The notes below the pieces were generated by a model. That model was not told the origin of the DNA, did no database searches, and saw only the letters and a program-made list of their open reading frames with translations. DNA of 64,000 bases from Flavobacterium sp. GSB-24 (GTDB taxonomy: Bacteria > Bacteroidota > Bacteroidia > Flavobacteriales > Flavobacteriaceae): assembly GCF_027924665.1 (NCBI RefSeq), contig NZ_AP027043.1, positions 3,162,001 to 3,226,000 on the forward strand. Direction: 5' to 3'. The translations under genes and the position numbers were made by a program. How positions within the stretch are numbered: position 1 is the stretch's first letter; each line of letters opens with the position of its first letter. Below are positions 9,192-17,387 of the stretch, in pieces.

Positions 9192-9226
9192 AAAAAAGCT
9201 ATAATATTTAATTTAAAACCGAAAAT

Positions 9227-10174
9227 ATGTTATTAAAGAAAAGAATACCAATGAAGTACGTTCTCGGGAAAATTAAAGTAGAAATCGTTCTAGTATTGGC
9301 TTATACCATACTATTTGAAATATTTCACCACTATTTTGTTACCCTTCCTGTAGATATTCCAATTGCGATTCCAACCATGATTGGAACCATTATTTCCTTA
9401 TTATTAGCCTTTAAGTCCAATCAGGCTTATGACAGATGGTGGGAAGCCAGAATTGTTTGGGGCGCAGTTGTAAACGATTCCAGAACATTAATTCGTCAGG
9501 TTTTGACGTTTTATAAAGATCCTGATTTTTCTGTTGAAGCCAGCGAATTCAAAGAGAATTTTGCTAAAAGACAAATTGCATGGTGTTATAGTTTAGGGCA
9601 GTCACTTAGAAATAAAGATGCCATAAAACCACTTGAAGGTTTGATGAGTGAAGAAGAAATAAAATACATTAAGAATCATCAAAACGTTCCAAATGCTATT
9701 TTGATGCTGCACGCCCGCGATCTTAGAAATGCTAAGAACGAAAAGAAAATCAACATGTATCAGCAGGTTGAAATCGACAATACATTGTCAAGATTATGTG
9801 ATGAAATGGGAAAGTGCGAAAGAATTAAAAACACCATATTTCCAACAACATACAGTATGTACATCAGGCTGACATTGTGTTTGTTTATTTTGTTACTGCC
9901 TTTCGGGTTAACAAGTGTTTTAAGCTGGTTTGCAATTCCGTTGATTACTGCTATTGGCGGAGCTTTCTTTTTGATCGAAAGAATGGCGATTCATTTGCAG
10001 GATCCATTCGAAAACCGACCTACAGATACGCCTGTAACGACGATTGCAAATACAATTGAAAAAAATATCAAGCAAATGCTTAATGAATATCAAAGTGAAT
10101 TTGATATTCTGAATGAATTTGAATTGAACAACGAACCTAAGAAAGTCGAAAAAGACGTTTATTTCGTCTTATAA
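9227..10174 (+). CDS. Bestrophin-like anion channel (UPF0187)
   Basis: A 315-residue integral membrane protein. The family signature IISLLLAFKSNQAYDRWWEARIVWGAVVNDSR lies near residues 61-92. Hydrophobic segments occur at about 18-36, 52-68 and a hairpin around 215-245 (LTLCLFILLLPFGLTSVLSWFAIPLITAIGGAFFLI), then the conserved ERMAIHLQDPFENRPTDTP block. Bacterial bestrophin homologues form pentameric channels; ion selectivity varies among them and cannot be stated here. It stands alone between a repeat and a terminator. Confidence 0.85.
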   Translation: MLLKKRIPMKYVLGKIKVEIVLVLAYTILFEIFHHYFVTLPVDIPIAIPTMIGTIISLLLAFKSNQAYDRWWEARIVWGAVVNDSRTLIRQVLTFYKDPDFSVEASEFKENFAKRQIAWCYSLGQSLRNKDAIKPLEGLMSEEEIKYIKNHQNVPNAILMLHARDLRNAKNEKKINMYQQVEIDNTLSRLCDEMGKCERIKNTIFPTTYSMYIRLTLCLFILLLPFGLTSVLSWFAIPLITAIGGAFFLIERMAIHLQDPFENRPTDTPVTTIANTIEKNIKQMLNEYQSEFDILNEFELNNEPKKVEKDVYFVL

Positions 10175-10206
10175 CTTTTTAATTTTGGTCTTCTTTTAAT
10201 TGTTGG

Positions 10207-10240
10207 CTGGACAGTGTGTAGTTGCGCTGTCCAGTTTTTT
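10207..10240 (+). terminator. Intrinsic terminator
   Basis: Stem CTGGACAG / CTGTCCAG with an 18-base loop region and a T run, 33 bases after the bestrophin stop. Confidence 0.8.
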
Positions 10241-10258
10241 TATTTTTTATAGGTGTAG

Positions 10259-10349
10259 TTTGTCATTTCGATGAACGAAAAATCACACTCGCAAATCCAT
10301 AAAGATTAGCGAATATCTTTATATAATTGCTAGTTCCTAGAATGACAAA
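10259..10349. repeat. Palindromic repeat, GTCATTTCGA type (short copy)
   Basis: Outer arms TTTGTCATTTCGA and its loose complement CCTAGAATGACAAA; an inner AATCACACTCGC block resembles the copy at 916-1021. As there, it sits between convergent genes. Confidence 0.6.
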
Positions 10350-10357
10350 AACTTGCT

Positions 10358-11782
10358 CTACAATTGTGTTTGAGCCAGTCTCCCAAGCGTTTGAATAGCA
10401 GTTCTTAACTCATTTGACCATGGTAGACCAAAACTCAATCGCATACAATTTGAAAATTGATCTTGAAACGAAAAAATCCTGCCTGGAGCAATACTGATAT
10501 TGTGTTTCATCGCTAAATGATAAAAAGCAGCAGTATCAATTTTTTTATCCAACTCAATCCACAGAAAAAATCCACCTTGAGGCTGACTTACTTTTGTTCC
10601 TTTCGGAAAAGATTCCAGAACTGTATTAATATAATTGTTGCAATTATGATTTAATATTTGGCGTATTTTTCGAAGATGATTTTCATAACGTCCGTTTTTT
10701 AAAAAATCCCCCACGACTTCGTGCGTAATAGTAGGCGAGGAGAGCGAATGATAAATTTTGTTTCTTAAGATTTGTTTTTTGAATTTCCCAGGCGAAACCC
10801 ATCCTACGCGATAACCGGGAGCCAATGTTTTGGATACAGAGCTGCAGCAAAGTACAATTCCGCTTTCATCATAAGTTTTGCAATTTGTTGGTCGGCTCGA
10901 ACCAAAGTACAAATCGCCGTGAATATCATCTTCAATCAATGGAATGTTGTAGAATTCCATCAATTTCACCACTTCTATTTTATGCTCTGCCGGCATCATA
11001 CTTCCAGAAGGATTGCTAAAATTACTCATCAGTAAACATAGTTTTACTTTTTTAGAAGAAAGCGATTTTTTGAGTGCTTCTAATTCTATTCCAGTTGTCA
11101 TGTTTGTAGGCAGTTCCATGATATACAATCCTAAAGATTTGGCCAACTGCAAGATGCCAAAATAAGCAGGACTTTCTGTAATTATGGTATCGCCGGGCTG
11201 AGTTAACGTCATCAAACAATGTGATATAGCACTTGTACAGCCAGGCATTGTAATAATATCTTCTTCTGTTAACGATCCTCCCCATGTAAAAGACCATCTG
11301 GCAATTTCTCTTCTTAAATTAAGATTACCTTTTACTTGCTCATAACTCGTTCCGCTGTTTGGAAGTTGGCGCATCGCCTGAACCATTCCCTTATTTAATT
11401 TAGCAATAGGAAGAAGTTCGTTTGACGGAAACCCCAAAGAAAGCATCGTAATATTTGGATCTGTCATATTGCCGTAAACCTGATCGATCAAATCTTCGCG
11501 GTCAATATTGGCACATTTTAAAATCGGACTGCTGGGTGATGGTTCTGGAATCGTTCTTGCTGAAATATTACTCACATAATATCCCGACTGTGGTCTAGCT
11601 TCAATCAAAGAACGGCTTTCGGCTTCATAATAAGCCTTACTTACAGTGCTCATGCTGTAACCCGTTTCTGCACAAACTTCTCGAATAGAAGGCAGTTTAT
11701 CGCCAACGCTCAAGACGCCAGACTTAATTTGTTTTTCGATACGGTCAGCAAATTGAAGATATAAGTAATTAGAATTTTTCAT
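10358..11782 (-). CDS. MocR/PdxR-type regulator (GntR HTH + aminotransferase fold)
   Basis: A 474-residue fusion: a GntR winged helix (about 1-75, with GDKLPSIREVCAETGYSMSTVSKAY) and a fold-type I aminotransferase domain (about 100-470) with PLP lysine K318 in CCSSVSKTLAPG and the conserved NFSNPSG and EDDIHGDLYF blocks. MocR proteins bind PLP and regulate a neighbouring gene, classically vitamin B6 or amino-acid metabolism or transport. Here the divergent neighbour is an EamA-type exporter, so that exporter is the most likely target. Direct repeats that could be its operator lie at 11791-11839. Confidence 0.88.
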   Translation of the reverse strand: MKNSNYLYLQFADRIEKQIKSGVLSVGDKLPSIREVCAETGYSMSTVSKAYYEAESRSLIEARPQSGYYVSNISARTIPEPSPSSPILKCANIDREDLIDQVYGNMTDPNITMLSLGFPSNELLPIAKLNKGMVQAMRQLPNSGTSYEQVKGNLNLRREIARWSFTWGGSLTEEDIITMPGCTSAISHCLMTLTQPGDTIITESPAYFGILQLAKSLGLYIMELPTNMTTGIELEALKKSLSSKKVKLCLLMSNFSNPSGSMMPAEHKIEVVKLMEFYNIPLIEDDIHGDLYFGSSRPTNCKTYDESGIVLCCSSVSKTLAPGYRVGWVSPGKFKKQILRNKIYHSLSSPTITHEVVGDFLKNGRYENHLRKIRQILNHNCNNYINTVLESFPKGTKVSQPQGGFFLWIELDKKIDTAAFYHLAMKHNISIAPGRIFSFQDQFSNCMRLSFGLPWSNELRTAIQTLGRLAQTQL

Positions 11783-11790
11783 AAAAAAAT

Positions 11791-11839
11791 AAAACTGTTA
11801 TGGTGCAATTTACAAAAACTGTATCTGTATTGCTGTTTT
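11791..11839. promoter_or_regulatory. Candidate MocR operator
   Basis: Two direct copies of AAAACTGT (11791-11798 and 11815-11822, 24 bases apart); the second also forms an inverted repeat with GTTTT (11835-11839). MocR operators often combine direct and inverted repeats. Located in the 107 bases between the two divergent genes if the exporter starts at 11890. Confidence 0.4.
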
Positions 11840-11889
11840 ATTTTTTAGAAATTTGCTTAAATAGAAAACTAAACAATAAACAACATCTC

Positions 11890-12807
11890 GTGAAAACAAC
11901 AAAATACTACATCGCTGCTATTACATGTTTTGTAATCTGGGGATTTTTCAGTTTGGTTTTAAGACCAATACATGACTATCCTTCTTTAGATATTTTATTC
12001 TATCGTGTTTTTAGCTGTAGTATTTTAATGCTTCTTATTGCATTTTCTTTCAAGAGAAAAAGAATGAAAGAAGCTGTACAAACTTTTAAATCAATGCCGG
12101 CTTTTGAGAAACGTAAAACAATTCTATTAAATATTGGCGGAAGCGTTTTTCTAATGGCGAACTGGTTTACTTTTATTTATGTCATGAACCATGTTAGTGT
12201 AAAAGCGACTTCTTTGGCTTACTTGGTTTGTCCTATTTTAACCACGCTGCTGGCTTATTTTATTTTGCATGAAAAACTAAATAAAACACAATGGATTGCG
12301 GTTGGATTAAGCATTTCAGGATGTATTCTGTTGTCTTATGCAAATATTATGGATATGCTTTTTAGTATTATAATTGGGTTTACATACGCCTCTTATTTAG
12401 TAAGTCAGCGTGTCAATAAAGGCTTTGATAAATTTATAATTCTAACGTTTCACATCACAGTAGCAGCCTTATGTTTATTGCCTTTTTATCCATTTTACAG
12501 TGGAACAGTTCCAACAGAATTTAAATTTTATTTCTGTATCGAAACCATTGCCATTTTGTTTACCATTTTTCCATTGTTTCTTAATTTATATGCCCTTTCG
12601 GGAATAAATTCATCGACAGTCGGAATGCTTTTAAATATTAACCCAATGATTGCTTTTTTATTAGCAATGTTTTTATATAAGGAAAAATTCGGATTCATAC
12701 AGATTGCTGCATACGGAATTATTTTTGCCGCAGTTGTAGTTTTCAATTCACATCATATTTTTGCAGCCAAGCAAAAAAGAGCCGCAATATCCAAAGGTTC
12801 TCAATAG
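11890..12807 (+). CDS. EamA/RarD-type drug-metabolite exporter
   Basis: About 305 residues with ten predicted hydrophobic segments and the EamA pattern (first helix YYIAAITCFVIWGFFSLVLRP, then YRVFSC; second half IIIGFTYASYLVSQ). RarD-like members export amino acids or other metabolites. The frame is open from an ATG at 11800, but I prefer the GTG at 11890: the protein then begins MKTTKYYIAAITC like its relatives, the extra 30 residues have no family counterpart, and a start at 11800 would leave only 17 bases to the divergent MocR gene. Probably controlled by that regulator. Confidence 0.8.
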   Translation: MKTTKYYIAAITCFVIWGFFSLVLRPIHDYPSLDILFYRVFSCSILMLLIAFSFKRKRMKEAVQTFKSMPAFEKRKTILLNIGGSVFLMANWFTFIYVMNHVSVKATSLAYLVCPILTTLLAYFILHEKLNKTQWIAVGLSISGCILLSYANIMDMLFSIIIGFTYASYLVSQRVNKGFDKFIILTFHITVAALCLLPFYPFYSGTVPTEFKFYFCIETIAILFTIFPLFLNLYALSGINSSTVGMLLNINPMIAFLLAMFLYKEKFGFIQIAAYGIIFAAVVVFNSHHIFAAKQKRAAISKGSQ

Positions 12808-12870
12808 TAGTTTTCATATTTTTTATTGGTTTAAAATCGAAAATTACCAGAATCTTAACAGGATGTTTAA

Positions 12871-12905
12871 ACAGGAATGATTATTTTTCATTCCTGTTTT
12901 TTTTA
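12871..12905 (+). terminator. Intrinsic terminator after the exporter
   Basis: CAGGAATG / CATTCCTG stem with loop ATTATTTTT, then eight T. Confidence 0.85.
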
Positions 12906-12930
12906 TGCGATAAAGTGTAAAAAAAAAAGA

Positions 12931-13032
12931 GTTGCCACGAATTACACAAATTTTCACGAATTGTAATTATTTTTTAATTCGCTATTAATTAGGAAAAGAA
13001 ATTAGAGGAAATTTGTGTAATTCGTGGCAAAG
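12931..13032. repeat. Inverted repeat, GCCACGAATTACACAAATTT type
   Basis: The left arm GTTGCCACGAATTACACAAA (from 12931) pairs with the right arm AAATTTGTGTAATTCGTGGC (ending near 13029). The left arm repeats its CACGAATT word a second time (TTTTCACGAATT). It lies directly before the acyl-CoA dehydrogenase gene. Confidence 0.7.
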
Positions 13033-13060
13033 AAAAAAATAAAACCGAATATTATTTTAT

Positions 13061-15319
13061 ATGAAAAATACCAAACTTCAAGCCTTTACTCCGTTATTTT
13101 ATTTAGTGTGGTCAGATGATTTATTGACACAAAAAGAATTTGGAACATTAAAAGAGTTTATAAATTCCCTGAATGCTTTATCTGAAGAAGAAAAAGAATA
13201 TTTGCGTTCTAAAGTAGATATTTCAAATCCGCCTTCGCGAAATGAACTCACACAATGGAAATTGGATATTGAAAAAAGTATTCAAGATAAATCTTCTATC
13301 AAATCGATTTTTGATATTGCAAAAGCACTTTCAGGAAATGATTTGGATTTAACACCAATAGAATCAGATTTCAAAAAATTAGAAAATGATTTAGGAATTT
13401 TAGGAGAAGAAGCGCTTCAAAATTTTAAAACAAAAGCAGGTTCTTACACGGTAAATTCACATACCAATGCCTCTTTCGATATCCAGAAAATTACCAAAAT
13501 TTTAAACGGAAAAGAAGCAGCAATAATTGAAAAAGTAAAATCGGTCATTTCCAGACCTGAATTTGCTTATGAAACTTCTACCGATATCAATGTTTTTAGG
13601 GAGACTGTTTACAAATGGTGCAAAGTTCTAGCCGATGAAAATCTTGGAAATATGGCTTATCCAAAACAATATGGAGGAGGAGAAAACATAGCCGATTATT
13701 TTGCGATTATGGAAACGCTGAGTTACCACGATTTAAGTTTGGTAATAAAATTTGGCGTTCAGTTTGGATTGTGGGGAATGAGTGTTCAATCTTTAGGAAC
13801 AGAAAAACATTACGCTAAATATTTAAAAGATATTGGCTCGCTAAAACTTCCAGGATGTTTTGCCATGACCGAAACACATCACGGATCAAATGTAAAAGGA
13901 TTGGAAACGACGGCAACTTACAATCATAACGATCAGACTTTTACTATTCATACACCAAATAAACATGCCCAAAAAGAATACATTGGCAATGCAGCAGTTC
14001 ATGGCCAAATGGCAACTGTTTTTGCAAAATTAATTATTGACGATCATGATTATGGTGTCAACGCATTTGTAGTTCCGTTACGTGATCCTAATGGAAATGT
14101 TGTAGAAGGTGTTACGATTGGCGACTGCGGTCATAAAATGGGATTAAACGGAGTTGATAACGGTACCATTAGTTTTGATCAAGTTGTGATTCCGAAAGAA
14201 AATATGCTCGATCGTTTTGCCTCGGTAAATGAAAATGGAGAATTTGAAAGTCCGATTCCGAGTGATAACAGAAGATTTTTTACCATGTTAGGAACTTTAG
14301 TTGGAGGAAGGATCGGAATTCCGCGTTCGGCGTTGGCGGCAGCTAAATCTGGATTAACAATTGCCATTCGCTACAGCGATCAAAGAAGACAATTTGGACC
14401 AGAAGGCGGATCTGAAGTTCCAATTTTAAATTATAGAATGCATCAACGCAGATTGTTACCCCATTTGGCTAAAACCTATGCAGTTCATTTTGCACTTCAA
14501 TATCTGACCAATAGATTTTTAAATAGAACAGAAGCCGAAATGCAGGAAATTGAAGCTTTAGCAGCGGGAATGAAATCGTATTCTACTTGGAGTACAAGAG
14601 ATATTCTGCAAGAATGCCGTGAAGCCTGCGGTGGAAAAGGTTATTTGTCTGAAAACAGAATTGATGCTTTAAAAAATGACACCGAAATCTATACGACTTT
14701 TGAAGGTGATAATACAGTTTTAATGCAATTGGTGGCCAAAAATCGTTTGTCTGAATTCAGAAAATCGTTTGGAGAAATGGGTTCTTTAGGCATTATTAAT
14801 TATGTGTATGAAAATGCTAAAACTGCAATTACAGAAAAGAATCCAATTGCAACAAGAAAAACAGACGACGAACATTTATTAGACAGCGAATTTCATTTGC
14901 AAGCTTTTGTTCACCGAGAAAAAACAATTCTAGCTTCGGCAGCCAGACGTATTAAAAAATTGGTTGATGGCGGATTAGAAGCGTATGATGCTTTTAATGT
15001 CGTACAGCACCAAATGATTGATGTTGCTCAAGCCTATTTAGAAAGAGTAGTTTTAGAACAATTTCAACTTGCAATAAAAGAAATTGAAGATGAGGAATCT
15101 AAAACAATTTTAACGAGATTGAATCAATTGTACGCACTTTCGCAGATCGAAAAAAATAAAGCTTGGTATTTAGAAGACGGTTATATGGAAGCGGTAAAAA
15201 CCAAAGCAGTACGTAAAATGGTTAATCAGCTTTGTTGGGACATTCGTCCAGATGCAGTAGCTTTAGTAAATGCATTTGATATTCCTGAAAGCTGTTTAGC
15301 TGCGCCGATTGCAGTATAA
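13061..15319 (+). CDS. Acyl-CoA dehydrogenase / acyl-CoA oxidase family protein
   Basis: A 752-residue flavoenzyme. The N-terminal ~180 residues are a helical extension, as in acyl-CoA oxidases. The dehydrogenase core follows: CFAMTETHHGSNVKGLETTA (FAD/substrate loop) near residues 267-285, IGDCGHKMGLNGVDNGTI, QRRQFG, and the ECREACGGKGYLSENRI block near 522-538 with the TTFEGDNTVLMQ signature just after. The size and the C-terminal domain resemble the acyl-CoA oxidase (ACOX) branch. It should oxidise acyl-CoA to trans-2-enoyl-CoA; whether oxygen or electron-transfer flavoprotein is the acceptor is not clear from sequence. Single gene with its own terminator. Confidence 0.85.
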   Translation: MKNTKLQAFTPLFYLVWSDDLLTQKEFGTLKEFINSLNALSEEEKEYLRSKVDISNPPSRNELTQWKLDIEKSIQDKSSIKSIFDIAKALSGNDLDLTPIESDFKKLENDLGILGEEALQNFKTKAGSYTVNSHTNASFDIQKITKILNGKEAAIIEKVKSVISRPEFAYETSTDINVFRETVYKWCKVLADENLGNMAYPKQYGGGENIADYFAIMETLSYHDLSLVIKFGVQFGLWGMSVQSLGTEKHYAKYLKDIGSLKLPGCFAMTETHHGSNVKGLETTATYNHNDQTFTIHTPNKHAQKEYIGNAAVHGQMATVFAKLIIDDHDYGVNAFVVPLRDPNGNVVEGVTIGDCGHKMGLNGVDNGTISFDQVVIPKENMLDRFASVNENGEFESPIPSDNRRFFTMLGTLVGGRIGIPRSALAAAKSGLTIAIRYSDQRRQFGPEGGSEVPILNYRMHQRRLLPHLAKTYAVHFALQYLTNRFLNRTEAEMQEIEALAAGMKSYSTWSTRDILQECREACGGKGYLSENRIDALKNDTEIYTTFEGDNTVLMQLVAKNRLSEFRKSFGEMGSLGIINYVYENAKTAITEKNPIATRKTDDEHLLDSEFHLQAFVHREKTILASAARRIKKLVDGGLEAYDAFNVVQHQMIDVAQAYLERVVLEQFQLAIKEIEDEESKTILTRLNQLYALSQIEKNKAWYLEDGYMEAVKTKAVRKMVNQLCWDIRPDAVALVNAFDIPESCLAAPIAV

Positions 15320-15324
15320 AATAA

Positions 15325-15365
15325 AAAAGCTTTGTCATGATTTAAATTCAGACAAAGCTTTTTAG
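15325..15365 (+). terminator. Intrinsic terminator
   Basis: AAAAAGCTTTGTC / GACAAAGCTTTTT, a 13-bp perfect stem with a 14-base loop. Confidence 0.88.
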
Positions 15366-15501
15366 TTATCTAAATGAAATCAATTTATTTATAGATAAAG
15401 CTAAATATTATTTTATTTTTTATAGCAAAAATAAAACACCCCTCATATTGTGTACATTTTTTACCCTAGTAAATAATTCGCATTATATATTTTTGCTTTT
15501 C

Positions 15502-15509
15502 TATATTTG
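15502..15509 (+). promoter_or_regulatory. Candidate -7 promoter element
   Basis: TATATTTG fits TAnnTTTG, 25 bases before the TTG start at 15534. No TTG at a proper -33 distance is seen. Confidence 0.4.
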
Positions 15510-15533
15510 TAATTCCCTTTATATAAAATCAGC

Positions 15534-17180
15534 TTGAAAAATTATTTTTTATTTCTCTTAATTCTTATAGTAAACTTTCCAGTTTTTGCATTGGAAAGTA
15601 CTGATGTTATTTTAAAAGAATTAAATAATGCGATAAAAAATAAGCAGCAGTATGTAAAACTTAAAGAAGAAAGAATTCTGAATTTTAAGAAAATAAAATC
15701 GGATAATCTTACGCCCGAACAAGAATATAATTACAACAAAACCTTATATCTCGAATACCAAAAATTAAACTCAGATTCGGCTATTCGATACGTTAAAAAG
15801 AATCTAAGAATAGCAGAACAACTGCAAAACAAAGAACTTTTTAATTTAGCACAGCTGCAATTGGTAACGCTTTATTCTTCATCAGGAAAATACCGCGAAT
15901 CTGAAGCTCTTCTAAAAAGTATAAACAAAAAGAATCTGGCAGTTTCATTGCTTCCCAATTACTATATTTCGTATCGGGAGTTTTTTGAACATTATGCAGC
16001 GAATAGTGATAATCGAGAATACAGAAAACAAATAGGAAAATATCGAGATTCACTATTAAGTATTTTAAATCCAAATACACTTGAATATCAAATTAATAGG
16101 ATTCAACAAGATATTTTTATTCATAAAAAATTCGATAAGCCCAAAAAGGAACTGCTTGCTTTATTGAATAAAATAAAAGAAGAAGATCCAAAATATGCGA
16201 TGATTACCTATTTGCTGGGTAAAATTTCAGAAGCAACCCATCAATTAGAAGAAAGAAAAAAATACTATGCGCTTTCTGCTACCTCGGATATTAAAAACGC
16301 CAATAAAGACAATGCTTCAATGCAGGAATTAGCATTGGTTTTTTATGAAATTGGAGATGTTGATATGGCGTACAAATTGACACAATCTGCCATTGAAGAT
16401 GCGCTTTATTGTAATGTTCAATTTAGAACGCTCTTAATGTCAGAAGTTTATTCAATCATCAATACTGTTTATTTAGAGCGTGAGGCACAGCGAAAAAGCG
16501 AATTACAAATCTATCTGCTTTGTATAAGTCTACTTTCGTTATTTCTGCTGGTTGCCATTATTTACGTTTACAAACAAATGAAAAAAGTTTCGAGAATTCG
16601 AACAGAACTTTACGAAACCAGTCAAAAATTAGCAGAACTAAATAAAGATATTACAGAAACAAACAGTCAGCTTCAGGAAAGTAATCTGCAATTGTCTGAA
16701 TCTAATTTAGTTAAAGAAGAATATATTGCACATTTCTTTAATCTTTGTTCGACTTACATCAATAAACTGGAAAATTATCGCATTATTTTAAACAAAAAAG
16801 CAACTGCGAAACAGTTTGATGAAATTTATAAAATTTTAAAGTCAACTACTTTGGTTGATAATGAGTTAGAAGAATTGTACAAGAATTTCGATATTATTTT
16901 CCTAAACCTATATCCAACATTTGTAAAAGATTTTAATGCGTTATTAATTCCAGAAGAGCAGATTGTTCTCAAACAAAACGAATTATTAAATACAGAGCTT
17001 CGAATTTTTGCACTTATAAGACTCGGAATCACCGATAGTGTAAAAATTGCAGCATTTCTTCGTTACTCTTTAAGTACAATTTACAACTACAGAACCCGAG
17101 CTCGAAATAAAGCGGCAGTTTCGCGAAATGATTTCGAAGAAATGGTCATGAAAATTGGTTCAATATCATTGAAAGTATAG
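15534..17180 (+). CDS. DUF6377-type membrane regulator with C-terminal HTH
   Basis: 548 residues starting at TTG (15534); MKNYFLFLLILIVNFPVFALES is a signal peptide and no ATG fits. The periplasmic part (about 22-325) is helical and TPR-like. A transmembrane segment, IYLLCISLLSLFLLVAIIYVYKQM, lies near 326-349. A coiled coil with a repeated L-Q/S-E-S-N-L pattern follows (about 355-400). The C-terminal ~90 residues (ELLNTELRIFALIRLGITDSVKIAAFLRYSLSTIYNYRTRARNKA, in pieces) resemble a LuxR-type HTH. This is the architecture of Bacteroidota membrane-bound transcription factors. A GH3 gene follows, so sugar-responsive control of that gene is a reasonable guess. Confidence 0.75.
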   Translation: MKNYFLFLLILIVNFPVFALESTDVILKELNNAIKNKQQYVKLKEERILNFKKIKSDNLTPEQEYNYNKTLYLEYQKLNSDSAIRYVKKNLRIAEQLQNKELFNLAQLQLVTLYSSSGKYRESEALLKSINKKNLAVSLLPNYYISYREFFEHYAANSDNREYRKQIGKYRDSLLSILNPNTLEYQINRIQQDIFIHKKFDKPKKELLALLNKIKEEDPKYAMITYLLGKISEATHQLEERKKYYALSATSDIKNANKDNASMQELALVFYEIGDVDMAYKLTQSAIEDALYCNVQFRTLLMSEVYSIINTVYLEREAQRKSELQIYLLCISLLSLFLLVAIIYVYKQMKKVSRIRTELYETSQKLAELNKDITETNSQLQESNLQLSESNLVKEEYIAHFFNLCSTYINKLENYRIILNKKATAKQFDEIYKILKSTTLVDNELEELYKNFDIIFLNLYPTFVKDFNALLIPEEQIVLKQNELLNTELRIFALIRLGITDSVKIAAFLRYSLSTIYNYRTRARNKAAVSRNDFEEMVMKIGSISLKV

Positions 17181-17198
17181 ATATTTATTTTAAATCTA

Positions 17199-17358
17199 CT
17201 ACTTTTTTTGATGTGTATTTTTTATTAATATACTGCAAATCAATATTTTAATTTTTTAATTTACTACTTTTTTGTATCCAAAAATGTAACATGTACGATA
17301 ACGTTTTAGTTTTACCATATGATAAATAAAGTACTTTTATATGAAGTTACTTTTATAT
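17199..17358. promoter_or_regulatory. Direct repeats before the GH3 gene
   Basis: Two copies of ACTACTTTTTT(T)G at 17199-17211 and 17263-17274 (64 bases apart) and two copies of TACTTTTATAT at 17332-17342 and 17348-17358 (16 apart). They fit binding sites for the upstream DUF6377 regulator; a related palindrome precedes the GH2 gene (27114-27130). AT-richness lowers the weight of such matches. Confidence 0.4.
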
Positions 17359-17387
17359 TATAAACTAATGCTTTAATAAATACTGTT

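Noticed and set aside
17300..17320. LacI-type operator near CGATAACG before the GH3 gene
   Set aside because: The half-sites do not form a proper palindrome and no LacI regulator is present.
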